Counted from the first letter of the stretch, positions 43,770 to 54,044 are shown. The stretch: 64,000 nucleotides of DNA from Ancylomarina euxina (GCF_003863355.1 NZ_QQWG01000021.1:16843-80842); one strand, 5' to 3'. Translations and numbers: made by a program. Notes: a model not told the origin generated them from the letters alone.

Positions 43770-46700
43770 TTATGTAAGCTTTAATATAATTCTGCGTTCT
43801 AATGAATTCAAAAATCGTTTAAATAATCCGAAATATAAGATGAAATATAGCGAGAAGGTCATTGTCCAGATGACAATTAAATTGACCCAATAGGTGTCAT
43901 ATTCCCGATTGAATATCTTTTTTCGAGGGGCATAAAAGTGTGATTTTAAGAAGGCACTTTCACCATCTCTAAAAATGGGATCAATTCTTTGGTATAAACG
44001 ATCTTTATATTCTACGATACGTTCTATGTCAGTAGTATTTTTAACGAACTCAGTAAGTCTATCGTTATCATACGATTTCTTCATGTTTACGAAGCTATCT
44101 TTATCTGGATATTTGCTTTGCAAGGCGAGCAATTCTTCGTCTTTTTTCTTGTTTGCGGCATTATAAAGCATGATATAATGACGATTAAGATCGTTGAGAT
44201 ACATTTTGAGTTCTTTAAGCAGAACTATATTCGTAGGGTTTCTATCAAAAAGATCCAGCTTCTCAAAACTTAAAGGAAGAGCATTGCTTTTAAGTTCGTT
44301 ATAAATCAATTTCAAATTGGATTGATATTTATCATCAATTTGTCCTTTCAATAAAACTTTTTCACAATCGTGAAGTTTATTTTTCAGGATAGGTAACCAG
44401 TAATTCTTTTTATAATCAGCCTGGCTCATAATCTTATCAAATAAATAGAAATTACTTTCGTATTCATTTGCAGTGAACTGTTCTACAGCCAAAGCTTCGT
44501 AAGCCCATCGTGCTGTTATGATCTCACCATACCATGGAATTCTGTTAGGATGAGAGATACTAGGGTTGATTTTATCAAATTTTACAATAACACCACTCAA
44601 TATTAGTTGAGGGATTAATATAAACGGTATTAAGATATAGATATTTATGACCGTTTTAAAGCTGTCTGAAATAACTAATCCTAGCATGTTTGCAAAACAC
44701 CACGAGCTAAAAAGAACAAGCCAGTAGGTGAAATACATGCCTTTTATTTCGAGTATATAATTGCCAATAATTACGAAAATAAAAGCTTGAAACGCAGATA
44801 CTGAGAAAAGAATAACAACCTTTGAAAGATAGTAACTGGATCTACTTAGATTAAGGAAACGTTCACGTTTTAATATTTTCCTATCTTTTATTATTTCCTC
44901 TGCACTTAGTGTTAATCCAATAAAAAGTGCGACAATCACAGCCATAAAAATATAGACAGGTATATTGCTGTTGTTGCTAAATGTATAGCCCAGTTCGTTG
45001 GCTTTATCAATATTATAGAATTTAATAATATACGATAAGATGAACGCTAAAAGGGGTGTTTCTAATAAGTTTATAAGCAAATACTGAGGATTTGCTAATT
45101 TCGAAATAAGATCTCGTTTAACAAAAACGTTAAACTGTTTAAGTTGTTTAGGCACTTTAAAACTAATCTGAGGTAGTTCTTTGGCGTCTTTAATTTTCTT
45201 TTGAGAAATATTGCTTTCCAGAAATTTTTTACCCCATTGTTCAGGTCTTACTTTTCGAACTTGAGTTGGAATACCATATTCATCAAGAACTTCAGATTCA
45301 ACCATATTAAAAATCTGGTCAGCATCGATATTGCCACAGGCTTCACATTCGTTGCCGCTACGGTTAGCTTGCTGGGTTTGTGATTTGAAGTAAGTAATGG
45401 CATCCAGAGGGTTCCCATTGAAAATCATATAACCTCCTAAGTCAAGAAAAATAAGACGATCAAACATTTTGAATGTCTCACTTGAAGGTTGATGAACAAC
45501 GACAAATATTAATTTACCTTTTAAAGCTAGGTTTTTTAGGAGATCCATTATTTTAGAAGAATCCCGAGAAGACAAGCCTGATGTCGGTTCATCAAGAAAG
45601 AGAACTGCCGGTTCTCGAATTAACTCCAGGGCTATATTCAGTCGTTTACGTTGACCACCACTAATTTTTTTATCGAGAGGGTTTCCAACTTTTAAGTTTC
45701 GAGCTTCAAAGAGACCCAGATCGGTTAAAACTTTATAAACGAGTCTGATAATCTGAAAAGAAGAATGTTTATCGAAACAAAGTTTGGCGTTAAAGTAAAG
45801 GTTCTCAAAAACAGTTAAAGAATCGATAAGAAGATCATCTTGTGAAACATGACCAATTACCCCCTCGATAGATTCTTTTTCGAGGTAGATGTCGCGACCA
45901 TTTATTAGAACTTGACCTTTTTGAGGAGCTAATGAACCATTAAGGATGTTAAGAAGTGTCGTTTTACCCGCACCACTTGACCCCATGATCCCAACCATTT
46001 TTCCAGATTCTTCTTTGAAAGAATTTTGATGAACACCCTGGTCATTCTCTTTAAATCGAAATTCAATATTCTTAGTCTCGAATACAACACGTTCGCTGTT
46101 AGCATCTCGATTAAATGTACTTAAAACATCACTAAAATAGATGGGTTCAATTTTAGGATTACGAACAGAGGATCCTTGAGTGAGAATATGAACGCGATTA
46201 GGCTTAAGTGCTAAGCCATTCATAAATAACTCATTTAAACCTTGGAATCGTAATACGAAAAGATCAACTCTAACGAGTCGAAGAATTTTAATTTCCCCTA
46301 CTATCCCTTCAGAATAGATATGTTCTCCTTCGCGACTATATTCCTTTTTGTTGTTGATTGTTAGGAGACGATCAGATTCTGTAATATCATCAAAATTTGA
46401 TAGCATAAAATCTTGCAGTCTGATATAACCATCAATTGGTAAATTAAAAGTATCAGCTACAGTTTCAACGAATTCCTTTTCACCTTCAGTAATTTCATCG
46501 CCCTCCATTAAGAATTCAAGAAGTTGAATAACGATAATAATTTTTTGTCGAGCTACAAGCTCTTTGTTCATTTCACTGCAGATACGAAGAACACGAACAG
46601 ATCGAGATGAGGTGACTTGTTTTCTTTTAGATCGTTTATTATTTCTATCGATGGTATCCTTATAATATTCATCGTATAAGTTCAGGTATTCCTGAGCAGA

Positions 46701-46823
46701 ATCTTGATCAAGTTGGCGATATAAATATTTTACAACCATTGCACGGCGTTTATCTCCTGATCCTTCAGGATGCGCAATGATTGCGAATAATTGCATTAAG
46801 GCTTTGAGAATTCTTTCGCTCAT
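43770..46823 (-). CDS. TerB-like/ABCG-type ABC exporter, ATPase and permease in one chain
   Basis: 1017 aa. Residues about 1-140 are helical and TerB-like (RILKALMQLFAIIAHPEG, LEFLMEGDEITEGEKEFVETVA). A beta-rich segment (160-260) precedes the ATPase: Walker A GSSGAGKT (281-288), ABCG-type signature ISGGQRKRL (387-395), Walker B VLFLDEPTSG and H-loop VVVHQPSS. A CEAC pair sits at 493-496. From 565 on there is an ABC2 permease with about six helices and a roughly 230-residue soluble loop before the last one. The ATPase-first order is that of ABCG exporters. A second copy opens the window. Two exported proteins follow upstream in the likely operon. Substrate unknown. Confidence 0.88.
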   Translation of the reverse strand: MSERILKALMQLFAIIAHPEGSGDKRRAMVVKYLYRQLDQDSAQEYLNLYDEYYKDTIDRNNKRSKRKQVTSSRSVRVLRICSEMNKELVARQKIIIVIQLLEFLMEGDEITEGEKEFVETVADTFNLPIDGYIRLQDFMLSNFDDITESDRLLTINNKKEYSREGEHIYSEGIVGEIKILRLVRVDLFVLRFQGLNELFMNGLALKPNRVHILTQGSSVRNPKIEPIYFSDVLSTFNRDANSERVVFETKNIEFRFKENDQGVHQNSFKEESGKMVGIMGSSGAGKTTLLNILNGSLAPQKGQVLINGRDIYLEKESIEGVIGHVSQDDLLIDSLTVFENLYFNAKLCFDKHSSFQIIRLVYKVLTDLGLFEARNLKVGNPLDKKISGGQRKRLNIALELIREPAVLFLDEPTSGLSSRDSSKIMDLLKNLALKGKLIFVVVHQPSSETFKMFDRLIFLDLGGYMIFNGNPLDAITYFKSQTQQANRSGNECEACGNIDADQIFNMVESEVLDEYGIPTQVRKVRPEQWGKKFLESNISQKKIKDAKELPQISFKVPKQLKQFNVFVKRDLISKLANPQYLLINLLETPLLAFILSYIIKFYNIDKANELGYTFSNNSNIPVYIFMAVIVALFIGLTLSAEEIIKDRKILKRERFLNLSRSSYYLSKVVILFSVSAFQAFIFVIIGNYILEIKGMYFTYWLVLFSSWCFANMLGLVISDSFKTVINIYILIPFILIPQLILSGVIVKFDKINPSISHPNRIPWYGEIITARWAYEALAVEQFTANEYESNFYLFDKIMSQADYKKNYWLPILKNKLHDCEKVLLKGQIDDKYQSNLKLIYNELKSNALPLSFEKLDLFDRNPTNIVLLKELKMYLNDLNRHYIMLYNAANKKKDEELLALQSKYPDKDSFVNMKKSYDNDRLTEFVKNTTDIERIVEYKDRLYQRIDPIFRDGESAFLKSHFYAPRKKIFNREYDTYWVNLIVIWTMTFSLYFILYFGLFKRFLNSLERRIILKLT

Positions 46824-46859
46824 GTATAAAGAGGAATTGGTAGGATTTAGGTAGAGGTA

Positions 46860-47273
46860 TTACTGCTTGAAGCCAATCAGTAATAAAATTGATCCTGGCT
46901 TTTTCGCCTTGGAGATGTATTGAACTTTAATGGTACAATTTAGAGTGCTTTCAAATTCAAAGTCCCAATATGGAGTTGAACCATACTTAATATTGGTGAA
47001 TAAAACTCTATTTTCTTGATCATAAATGGTGAAGATTAGTTGGCTGTCTTTTTGGTTGCTAACTCCTGCAATTCTATAATGATTTCCAGAATAGAATGTT
47101 GTGTGAAATTCGGACGATTCTCCAGAGTTTAATTCGGCTTTGTATTCCTGTCCATCTGAAACAAATGGAGAGTGAAGGTATTTACTACATTCTTTCATTA
47201 AGGTATTGTCTTGAGCTAATGTGGTAAAAGCCGTGGAAACAAGTACGAGTAGAAATATATATATTGTTTTCAT
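46860..47273 (-). CDS. Exported small beta-rich protein of unknown function
   Basis: 137 aa from ATG 47273 (MKTIYIFLLVLVSTAFTTLAQ), a clear signal peptide cleaved after about residue 20. The longer frame to 47303 adds ten unlikely residues. The mature part is mostly beta (SSEFHTTFYSGNHYRIAGV, SQLIFTIYDQENRVLFTN), resembling a sandwich domain; two Cys could form a disulfide. Only 36 nt from the ABC exporter gene, suggesting a shared operon. Confidence 0.75.
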   Translation of the reverse strand: MKTIYIFLLVLVSTAFTTLAQDNTLMKECSKYLHSPFVSDGQEYKAELNSGESSEFHTTFYSGNHYRIAGVSNQKDSQLIFTIYDQENRVLFTNIKYGSTPYWDFEFESTLNCTIKVQYISKAKKPGSILLLIGFKQ

Positions 47274-47340
47274 CTTTTGTAAATTTGTGTAAGGTAGAAG
47301 CATAAAATACTATTCTTTCGAATCGTTTAATAAGCCCATT

Positions 47341-48279
47341 TTATTGAGTAATAAAAGTATGTAGCTTGTCGATTTTATAAGTAATAACAGAAGTTAATTC
47401 TGGAGTAATAATCAGTTTTGATTTACTATTCACAACGGTGAGTTTCTTTTTGGGGTAATCAATTGATGGGATATATTCATATTCTTCAACAATTTCATCA
47501 AATGTGTAAGCTAACTGAATTAAGTTCTCAACTAGGTATTTATAACTTTCACTTTCCTGTGTATTGGGAATCAGTAATTTAATAAGGTTTTCTAAAGGTC
47601 TTTTTTGTTCTGCAATTCGCTGCATTAAATCAGGATGAGGATTATTCTTCATCTCTTGGGTAAGAATATATACAGACTCAATCCAACCACCAGCAAGAAT
47701 TAAAGCACCTGTCTCTTCTCGTTCATTGGTTTTTAAAAACTTGTCAATATTTCTATAAGTTTCCGATACGATTACCATAAGAGAATCGCGATTGTCAATG
47801 TTTGCCTCAATTCTGTTTACAGTGCTCTGGTTTAGGACTTTGTATATGCCGAGATCTAAAGATAAAATTTTGAGAACCGCAAAGTAACTTGCTGCATCTT
47901 GCGTTTGTTGATAGATATTGATATAGCCCAAATCGACACCATAAACACCGAAGTTTATAGCTCTGTTAAAGTTGGTTACATAATCTGAAGCCTTTCGAGA
48001 AGGGTTGAGTAATTCCTTATTATATGAAATTCCAGATTCATGTAAGATGAGTGAAATTTGATATGGAGAGGGTAAGCTAAATAAGATATTATTGAAGTGG
48101 AAAACATTTCCACTCTCTTGTTCGGCTTGAATAGAAGAAGCAACAAGGTCCTCAATAAGTTTTACTTCATCAGTTGTCTTTTCAGATGGTTTCCTAAAAT
48201 AAAAGAGAGATGCAACTACAATAACTATTAAAAATATAATTACGAGTCTAATTCGGTTCTTCGAGGTTTTTTCTTGCAT
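47341..48279 (-). CDS. Membrane-anchored periplasmic protein of unknown function
   Basis: 312 aa. One N-terminal membrane helix (about 10-27, RLVIIFLIVIVVASLFYF) after a basic stretch, then a soluble, mostly helical domain (for example SLMVIVSETYRNIDKFLKT and IQLAYTFDEIVEEYEY). I do not recognise an assigned family. First gene of the likely operon with the 137-aa exported protein (67 nt) and the TerB-ABCG exporter; perhaps an accessory adaptor (inference). Confidence 0.72.
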   Translation of the reverse strand: MQEKTSKNRIRLVIIFLIVIVVASLFYFRKPSEKTTDEVKLIEDLVASSIQAEQESGNVFHFNNILFSLPSPYQISLILHESGISYNKELLNPSRKASDYVTNFNRAINFGVYGVDLGYINIYQQTQDAASYFAVLKILSLDLGIYKVLNQSTVNRIEANIDNRDSLMVIVSETYRNIDKFLKTNEREETGALILAGGWIESVYILTQEMKNNPHPDLMQRIAEQKRPLENLIKLLIPNTQESESYKYLVENLIQLAYTFDEIVEEYEYIPSIDYPKKKLTVVNSKSKLIITPELTSVITYKIDKLHTFITQ

Positions 48280-48356
48280 TATGCTTTACTTATAAAATTA
48301 TATGGCAATTTAGTAAGAATAAATCAGAAGTCAAATGCCAATTTGTCTATTTTTAA

Positions 48357-48364
48357 TACATTTG
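48357..48364 (+). promoter_or_regulatory. Candidate DPP IV -7 box
   Basis: TACATTTG matches TAnnTTTG, 48 nt before the ATG; the -33 box is not clear. Confidence 0.4.
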
Positions 48365-48411
48365 ATCGCTTTAAGAATACTATTAACAGCAAAATATTAA
48401 ATTCTAAACAA

Positions 48412-50565
48412 ATGAAAAAAACGATCATTTTAGGAGCTATTTGTTTATTAGCACTTTGTGATATTTCTGTTTATGCTCAAGATAAAGTGTTGAGTATGAA
48501 AGATGCTATAATTGGACAGTGGCAAGATTTCTATCCTGAAAATATTTATAAATTAGATTGGCGAGCCGATAAGGATGAATACTGTTTCATCGAGAAAAAT
48601 ACCATTATGGTAGCGTCGCCTAAACTTGCAGCTAAAAAACTGGTGAGTTTAGATGATTTAAATGCAGCCTTATCTGTCGCTTCTATATCAAAATTAAAAA
48701 GAATTCCTGCTTTTTCCTGGGTTGATGCTAATACCATACAGTTTTGGGCTAATACCAGTTTATTGCATTATAAAATAAGTGAAAAGAAGGCTCAGGTAGT
48801 TTTAAATGCAGATACAAAGGCCGAAAATAAATCGTTTTGTGAAGTCAATAACCAATTAGCTTATACAATTGAAAATAATCTATATTTTGTTGGAAAAGAT
48901 GGTTCAGATGTTGCTGTAACCTCGGATTCTGATAAAAACGTTGTTAATGGACAAGCAGTTAGTCGTAATGAATATGGCATTGATGGTGGGATATTTTGGT
49001 CACCTAGAGGTGAATCTTTAGCTTTTTATCGTAAAGATGAGACAAATGTAACTTCATATCCATTAGTGGATATTAATACTAGAGTTGGAGATTTGCGTGA
49101 GGAAAAATACCCAATGTGTGGTATGAGTTCTGAACTTGTATCTGTAGGTGTTTATAATTTAAAGACGTCTAAAACTGTTTGGATTAATGCAACTGACTTT
49201 GATAAAGAGCGCTATTTAACTAATGTGTCATGGGGAGCAGCTGGAAAATTCATTTACATACAGGTTTTGAATAGAGCTTCAAATCATATGAAGCTAAACA
49301 AATACGATGCTGCTACAGGCGAATTTGTAAAAACCTTACTTGAAGAAAAAGATGATCGTTGGGTAGAACCTCAGCACAAACTAATTTTCCTTACCAATAA
49401 ACCTAATCAGTTTATTTACCAATCGAATACAGCCGGTTATAATCACATGTTCTTGTACACAACTGAAGGTAAGTTGATCAAGCAACTGACTAAGGGTGAT
49501 TGGATGGTAACTAAAGTATTAGGTTTTGATAAGCTTGAGAAAAATTTATTTTTCGAATCAACAGAAGTCAGCCCGGCCGACCGTCATGTTTACAAGTTGA
49601 ATTTGAAATCTGGTAAGCGTGTTCAATTAACCAAGGATGCGGGTTATCATGATGTGAAATTCAGTAAGTCGGGGGCTTATATCATCGATAATTACTCAAG
49701 CTTAAATGTGCCTAGAATAATAAATATTGCCGACTCGCGTGGAAAGATTGTTAAGAATCTTATTAAGGCTGAAAATAAGCTTAAAGATTATAATCTAGGT
49801 GAAATCTCATTGGGAACTATTAAATCGGCTGATGAAAAAACGGATCTTCACTACCGTTTAATTAAACCTGCAGATTTCGATCCATCAAAAAGATACCCAG
49901 TAGTTATTTATGTATATGGTGGACCGCATGCACAGTTAGTAACGAATCGTTGGTTAGGTGGTGCTCGTTTATGGGAGCAATATATGGCTCAACGTGGGTA
50001 TGTTGTTTTCACGCTGGATAATCGTGGCTCTGCTAATCGTGGGAAGGAGTTCGAAGCAATTATTCACCGTCAGTGTGGTCAGCCAGAAATGGCCGATCAA
50101 ATGAAAGGTGTAGACTTTTTAAAATCACAAACTTATGTTGATGCAGATCGTATTGGTGTGCACGGATGGAGTTATGGTGGTTTTATGACCATATCTCTAA
50201 TTACAAATTACCCAGATGTATTTAAAGTTGCTGTTGCAGGTGGTCCAGTAATCGATTGGAAATGGTATGAGATTATGTACGGTGAGCGTTATATGGATAC
50301 GCCAGAAGAAAATCCAGAAGGCTATGCAATGACATCTCTCATTAATAAAGCAAAAGACTTGAAAGGTAAGCTTTTGATTTGTCAGGGAGCTATCGATAAA
50401 ACGGTTTTATGGCAGCATAGTTTAAGTTTTGTGAGAGAGTGTATTAAAAATAATGTTCAAGTTGATTATTTTCCCTATCCACGTGCCGAGCACAATGTCA
50501 GAGGAATGGATAGAATTCACTTGAAGCAAAAAGTGAGCAATTATTTCGATGATTATTTGAAATAA
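48412..50565 (+). CDS. Dipeptidyl-peptidase IV-like serine peptidase (family S9)
   Basis: Start set at ATG 48412, which gives a signal peptide (MKKTIILGAICLLALCDISVYAQ); the longer frame to 48274 crosses the divergent gene. 717 aa: N-terminal beta-propeller (about 30-470), then an alpha/beta-hydrolase domain. Triad: Ser587 in GWSYGGF, Asp662 in GAIDKTV and His694 in AEHNVRG. Expected to release X-Pro dipeptides in the periplasm. It may supply oligopeptides for the cytosolic DPP III encoded 8 kb away (inference). Confidence 0.92.
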   Translation: MKKTIILGAICLLALCDISVYAQDKVLSMKDAIIGQWQDFYPENIYKLDWRADKDEYCFIEKNTIMVASPKLAAKKLVSLDDLNAALSVASISKLKRIPAFSWVDANTIQFWANTSLLHYKISEKKAQVVLNADTKAENKSFCEVNNQLAYTIENNLYFVGKDGSDVAVTSDSDKNVVNGQAVSRNEYGIDGGIFWSPRGESLAFYRKDETNVTSYPLVDINTRVGDLREEKYPMCGMSSELVSVGVYNLKTSKTVWINATDFDKERYLTNVSWGAAGKFIYIQVLNRASNHMKLNKYDAATGEFVKTLLEEKDDRWVEPQHKLIFLTNKPNQFIYQSNTAGYNHMFLYTTEGKLIKQLTKGDWMVTKVLGFDKLEKNLFFESTEVSPADRHVYKLNLKSGKRVQLTKDAGYHDVKFSKSGAYIIDNYSSLNVPRIINIADSRGKIVKNLIKAENKLKDYNLGEISLGTIKSADEKTDLHYRLIKPADFDPSKRYPVVIYVYGGPHAQLVTNRWLGGARLWEQYMAQRGYVVFTLDNRGSANRGKEFEAIIHRQCGQPEMADQMKGVDFLKSQTYVDADRIGVHGWSYGGFMTISLITNYPDVFKVAVAGGPVIDWKWYEIMYGERYMDTPEENPEGYAMTSLINKAKDLKGKLLICQGAIDKTVLWQHSLSFVRECIKNNVQVDYFPYPRAEHNVRGMDRIHLKQKVSNYFDDYLK

Positions 50566-50585
50566 AAGAGATTTCAAATATTTAG

Positions 50586-50622
50586 AAAAGCTCGCTTGCC
50601 ATTTGCATAGCGAGCTTTTTTA
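50586..50622 (+). terminator. DPP IV gene terminator
   Basis: Perfect 11-bp stem AAAAGCTCGCT/AGCGAGCTTTT, 12-nt loop, T-run. Confidence 0.85.
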
Positions 50623-50689
50623 TTTTGATAGAGTTTGGATATCATCGTTTTGAGCTTACTTTTGATCGAAATATAAAATACAGAGAGAA

Positions 50690-52021
50690 TTGAAAACAAA
50701 AATAGACCATAAGAGTATCTGGACAATTGCCTACCCAATTATATTGGGCAGTGTCGCTCAGAATATAATTTCAGTAACTGATACCGCCTTTTTAGGTCAC
50801 TTAAGCGAAACGGCACTTGGCGCAGCAGCTATTGCAACCATATTCTACTTTGCCATAGTCATGTTTGTTTGGGGATTCGGTTTGGGAACACAAATTGTAA
50901 TTGCCCGAAGAGTTGGAGAGCAGAATTTTAAGATGGTAGGAAAAACTTTTATTCATTCCTTCTATTTTTTGATGTTTGTGGGGGCTCTTTTACTAGGTTT
51001 TATGGTGATTCAATCACCATCTCTTTTGAAATGGATGGTGAGTTCAGACGGGATTTACCAAGCTAGTAACGATTACATCTCTGTTCGAGCCTGGGGTATT
51101 TTATTTGCCTGTGTTAATTTGCTTTTCAGAGCATTTTATATTGGTATTGCTAAAACCAAAGTGATTAGCTGGAGTACTGCATTTATGGCTATCGTCAATG
51201 TCTTTTTTGATTATGCTCTAATATTTGGAAAATTTGGATTGCCAGAGATGGGGATTAAAGGTGCTGCTCTTGCTTCTGTCATTGCAGAGTTTACGGCTAT
51301 GATCTTTTTTATTATCTATACTCTGAAGAAAGTCCCTTTAGCTCATTATGACTTGTTTCGTTTTTGCAAAATTGATTGGCCACTATTTAATCGATTGATA
51401 AAGGTTTCCTTCCCGATAATGATACAGAACTTTTTGTCCCTGTCTTGTTGGTTTGTCTTCTTCATTATGGTGGAGAGAATGGGAGAGCATGAGTTGGCAA
51501 TATCAAATATTATCAGAAGTATATATGTCTTGTTAATGGTTCCTGTATGGGCTTTTGGATCAGCTGTTAATACTTTAGTTAGCCAAGTTATTGGAGAAGG
51601 TTTTCCTGATAAAATCATGTTGGTTATATGGAGAACAACCCAATTATCTTTTTTATCGGTTTTAGCTTTAGTTGGAATATCAATTTTTATTCCCGACTTG
51701 ATTATTTCGATTTATACTGATAATGTTCTTCTTATAGAGCATTCGCGACCAGTTGTTTATGTTGTTTTTGGATCGTCTTTGTTATTTCCAATTGCTATAA
51801 CTTTATTTCATGGTATTTCCGGAACTGGAAGGACCTTGCATGCTATGGTTCTAGAGATTGTAGTCTTATCTTTCTATTTGGGTTCAGTTTATCTTTTAGT
51901 ACATGTATTTAAAGCATCAATTGCGATGGTTTGGACTTCGGAATATTTTTATGCTCTCTTTTTAGGAACAGCATCTTTCCTATATTTAAGGTATGGGAAA
52001 TGGCTTGGGAGTGTTGTTTAA
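50690..52021 (+). CDS. MATE-family efflux transporter
   Basis: 443 aa, about 12 helices in two homologous halves. MATE elements visible: YPIILGSVAQNIISVTDTAFLGHLSETALGAAAIA at the start and the WGFGLGTQIVIARRVGE loop. Exports drugs or metabolites by Na+ or H+ antiport; substrate unknown. The only usable start is TTG at 50690: no ATG or GTG lies between the in-frame stop at 50663 and the first helix. Confidence 0.9.
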   Translation: MKTKIDHKSIWTIAYPIILGSVAQNIISVTDTAFLGHLSETALGAAAIATIFYFAIVMFVWGFGLGTQIVIARRVGEQNFKMVGKTFIHSFYFLMFVGALLLGFMVIQSPSLLKWMVSSDGIYQASNDYISVRAWGILFACVNLLFRAFYIGIAKTKVISWSTAFMAIVNVFFDYALIFGKFGLPEMGIKGAALASVIAEFTAMIFFIIYTLKKVPLAHYDLFRFCKIDWPLFNRLIKVSFPIMIQNFLSLSCWFVFFIMVERMGEHELAISNIIRSIYVLLMVPVWAFGSAVNTLVSQVIGEGFPDKIMLVIWRTTQLSFLSVLALVGISIFIPDLIISIYTDNVLLIEHSRPVVYVVFGSSLLFPIAITLFHGISGTGRTLHAMVLEIVVLSFYLGSVYLLVHVFKASIAMVWTSEYFYALFLGTASFLYLRYGKWLGSVV

Positions 52022-52058
52022 ATTGTGATCTGTTACTAAATATACCAGATCATATTTT

Positions 52059-53981
52059 TTATTCAAAGTCAAGAACTTTTGGTCGACCGACATTAAAGTT
52101 GCTAAAATTAGGTCGATCTTCTCCTGATAGACCATATTGGGTGTTGGAGAAATCGCTAGGAGCTTTGGGATATAAAGCAAAACGTAATTCGATTGTTTTA
52201 AATACCAGGTTTTCGTTATTTAAGCGAAGGCCTAAACCAATGCCATAATAGGCTTTGTTCTTAAAAGGATGATGTTGGTTACTGCCAATAGTTCCAATAT
52301 CGAGGAAGTTGAAAAATGCAAATCTAAAACCAGCTGCCATATAAGGCGTGAATGTTATATTTTCTAGCTTCATAGTTAACCTTTGAGTACCTATTGCTTC
52401 AAGGCTTGAAAACCCACGAATACCAGTTGGAGAGTTAAGTGTTATAAATTCCTCTGGGAAACGTCGGATGCCTAAATTATAATTCAGTTCAACAAAATTA
52501 CGGAAGCGATATCGTCCTGTTTTACGTAAACGACTGATAAATTTATTTTGTAAGATTAAATTTCCCTGTTCGTAATGATCTTTATCAAAGTAGCCACCTA
52601 GGGAAAATTTTGTAAAGAAGTAGGCTTTTGTTTTATAGAAGTGTGTGGCACGTTGATATTCAAAAGCTAAATATTTCCGATAAGAAAATTCTCGATCTTC
52701 AAAACCTCCCGTTAATTGCATCATGTAACCATAAGGGATGTCCTCAGTTCTACCAAAATTATAAATGAGATTCGATTTAAAATATTGGGTTTGATTAAGG
52801 CTAATACTGGCTAAATAGATCCTTTTGTTGTGGAAGAATTTATTCAGATCTGAATCAACTTTAGGACGTTTGAAAAAATTTAATGATGAAAAACCAAGAG
52901 TTGAAAATAGTTGTGATTTTTCTAATTTGTTTTCTGATAGGAGCTTGTATGATCTTCCAAACCACGCAGAAGCATAGTTAAAGTCAAGAGGTTCCTTGTT
53001 TAGTATTGGATCATTAGAACTGATTTTATTGGAGTGCATAGTTCTAGAAACTGTCAATCCTCCTGCATATTTGGTCATGTAGGTTTCGAAACGTCTTTTT
53101 AAAGCCAATTCAATAAGTGATCTTTTGTAGTTATTACTAAAGGTAAGCCCTGCACTAATATGTGAGTTTATCACATTTTGAACCTTATAGCTAGCTAAGT
53201 AGCCCCAATTTTGACTTTTACTGGAATTATATTCAAAGCCAGATCTTATTTCGTGACCTCGACCATATAAGTTTCGGTTGTAAAGCTCTACCGAGGTCGA
53301 TGTGATTGAACCAATATCGATATCAAACCCCCAGGAAAACTGATCCTTCACCAACAAATAAAGATCCACTAATTCTGATGAACCCATTACAGGGATCACT
53401 ATAAATTGTGCATCCTTAACGTAGGGGAGATTACGAATTAAGCGTTCATTTTCTGCCGTGTTGTAGGCATCTAATGTATCACCTTCTTTTAGATAAAGGA
53501 GTTTCTTTATATGATTTCTACTACTTGTATTATGAAGTTTGTTGGCCGTCTTTTCAAGCCAAATTCTGGTTTTTTGTAGAGAATCTATAAAGTTGGGTTT
53601 GAATGGCTGTATGACATCAATGATAAGCTTATTGATACGTTTCCCTTCGTAAGGGACAAATACCTGCCCACTTTGTTCTCTTTTTTTATTAATGATTAAG
53701 TCCTCCTTGTTGGGAGAAACAAAGAATAAACCATAAAGTTCTTTGGTTATCCTGTTTTTGTAAGCTTTAGATTTTAGTTTTTTATAGAAATCACTGCCCT
53801 TCTTTAGTGTATCGTCTTGTAGATTAGTGTAAAGAGGTTTGGTGAGTAGAGAATCTTCGGACACGTGACTTATGATTTGCTCAAAAAGAATATCAGAAGG
53901 TCTTGATAATTGGGCATGAGAATCTAACCAATTGTTGAAAATCAGTAGAATAAATAAACAATATATAATGCTTTTTTTTAT
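52059..53981 (-). CDS. Omp85/BamA-like outer-membrane protein with apparent ATA start
   Basis: A POTRA-like segment (INKLIIDVIQPF..., LYLKEGDTLDAYNTAENERLIRNLPYVKDA) is followed by a surface-antigen barrel with the conserved SPTGIRGFSS block and a long run of alternating strands ending PKVLDFE. The first standard start is GTG at 53864, which leaves no signal peptide. In frame upstream, 53979-53981 is ATA, and from it the chain reads (I)KKSIIYCLFILLIFNNW then LDSHAQ, a good signal peptide, with a stop 24 nt further up. The extended protein is 640 aa. An ATA start, or an ATG lost by mutation or error, is likely. Probably an outer-membrane assembly or secretion protein. Confidence 0.8.
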   Translation of the reverse strand: MKKSIIYCLFILLIFNNWLDSHAQLSRPSDILFEQIISHVSEDSLLTKPLYTNLQDDTLKKGSDFYKKLKSKAYKNRITKELYGLFFVSPNKEDLIINKKREQSGQVFVPYEGKRINKLIIDVIQPFKPNFIDSLQKTRIWLEKTANKLHNTSSRNHIKKLLYLKEGDTLDAYNTAENERLIRNLPYVKDAQFIVIPVMGSSELVDLYLLVKDQFSWGFDIDIGSITSTSVELYNRNLYGRGHEIRSGFEYNSSKSQNWGYLASYKVQNVINSHISAGLTFSNNYKRSLIELALKRRFETYMTKYAGGLTVSRTMHSNKISSNDPILNKEPLDFNYASAWFGRSYKLLSENKLEKSQLFSTLGFSSLNFFKRPKVDSDLNKFFHNKRIYLASISLNQTQYFKSNLIYNFGRTEDIPYGYMMQLTGGFEDREFSYRKYLAFEYQRATHFYKTKAYFFTKFSLGGYFDKDHYEQGNLILQNKFISRLRKTGRYRFRNFVELNYNLGIRRFPEEFITLNSPTGIRGFSSLEAIGTQRLTMKLENITFTPYMAAGFRFAFFNFLDIGTIGSNQHHPFKNKAYYGIGLGLRLNNENLVFKTIELRFALYPKAPSDFSNTQYGLSGEDRPNFSNFNVGRPKVLDFE

Positions 53982-54044
53982 GCCTAAAAATCTTGGTTGT
54001 AATTAAAGATAGCAAAAATAGAAGATGAGAAGGTTATATTGAAT

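Noticed and set aside
48274..48411. Upstream extension of the DPP IV frame
   Set aside because: It overlaps the start of the divergent gene and would bury the signal peptide beginning at 48412.
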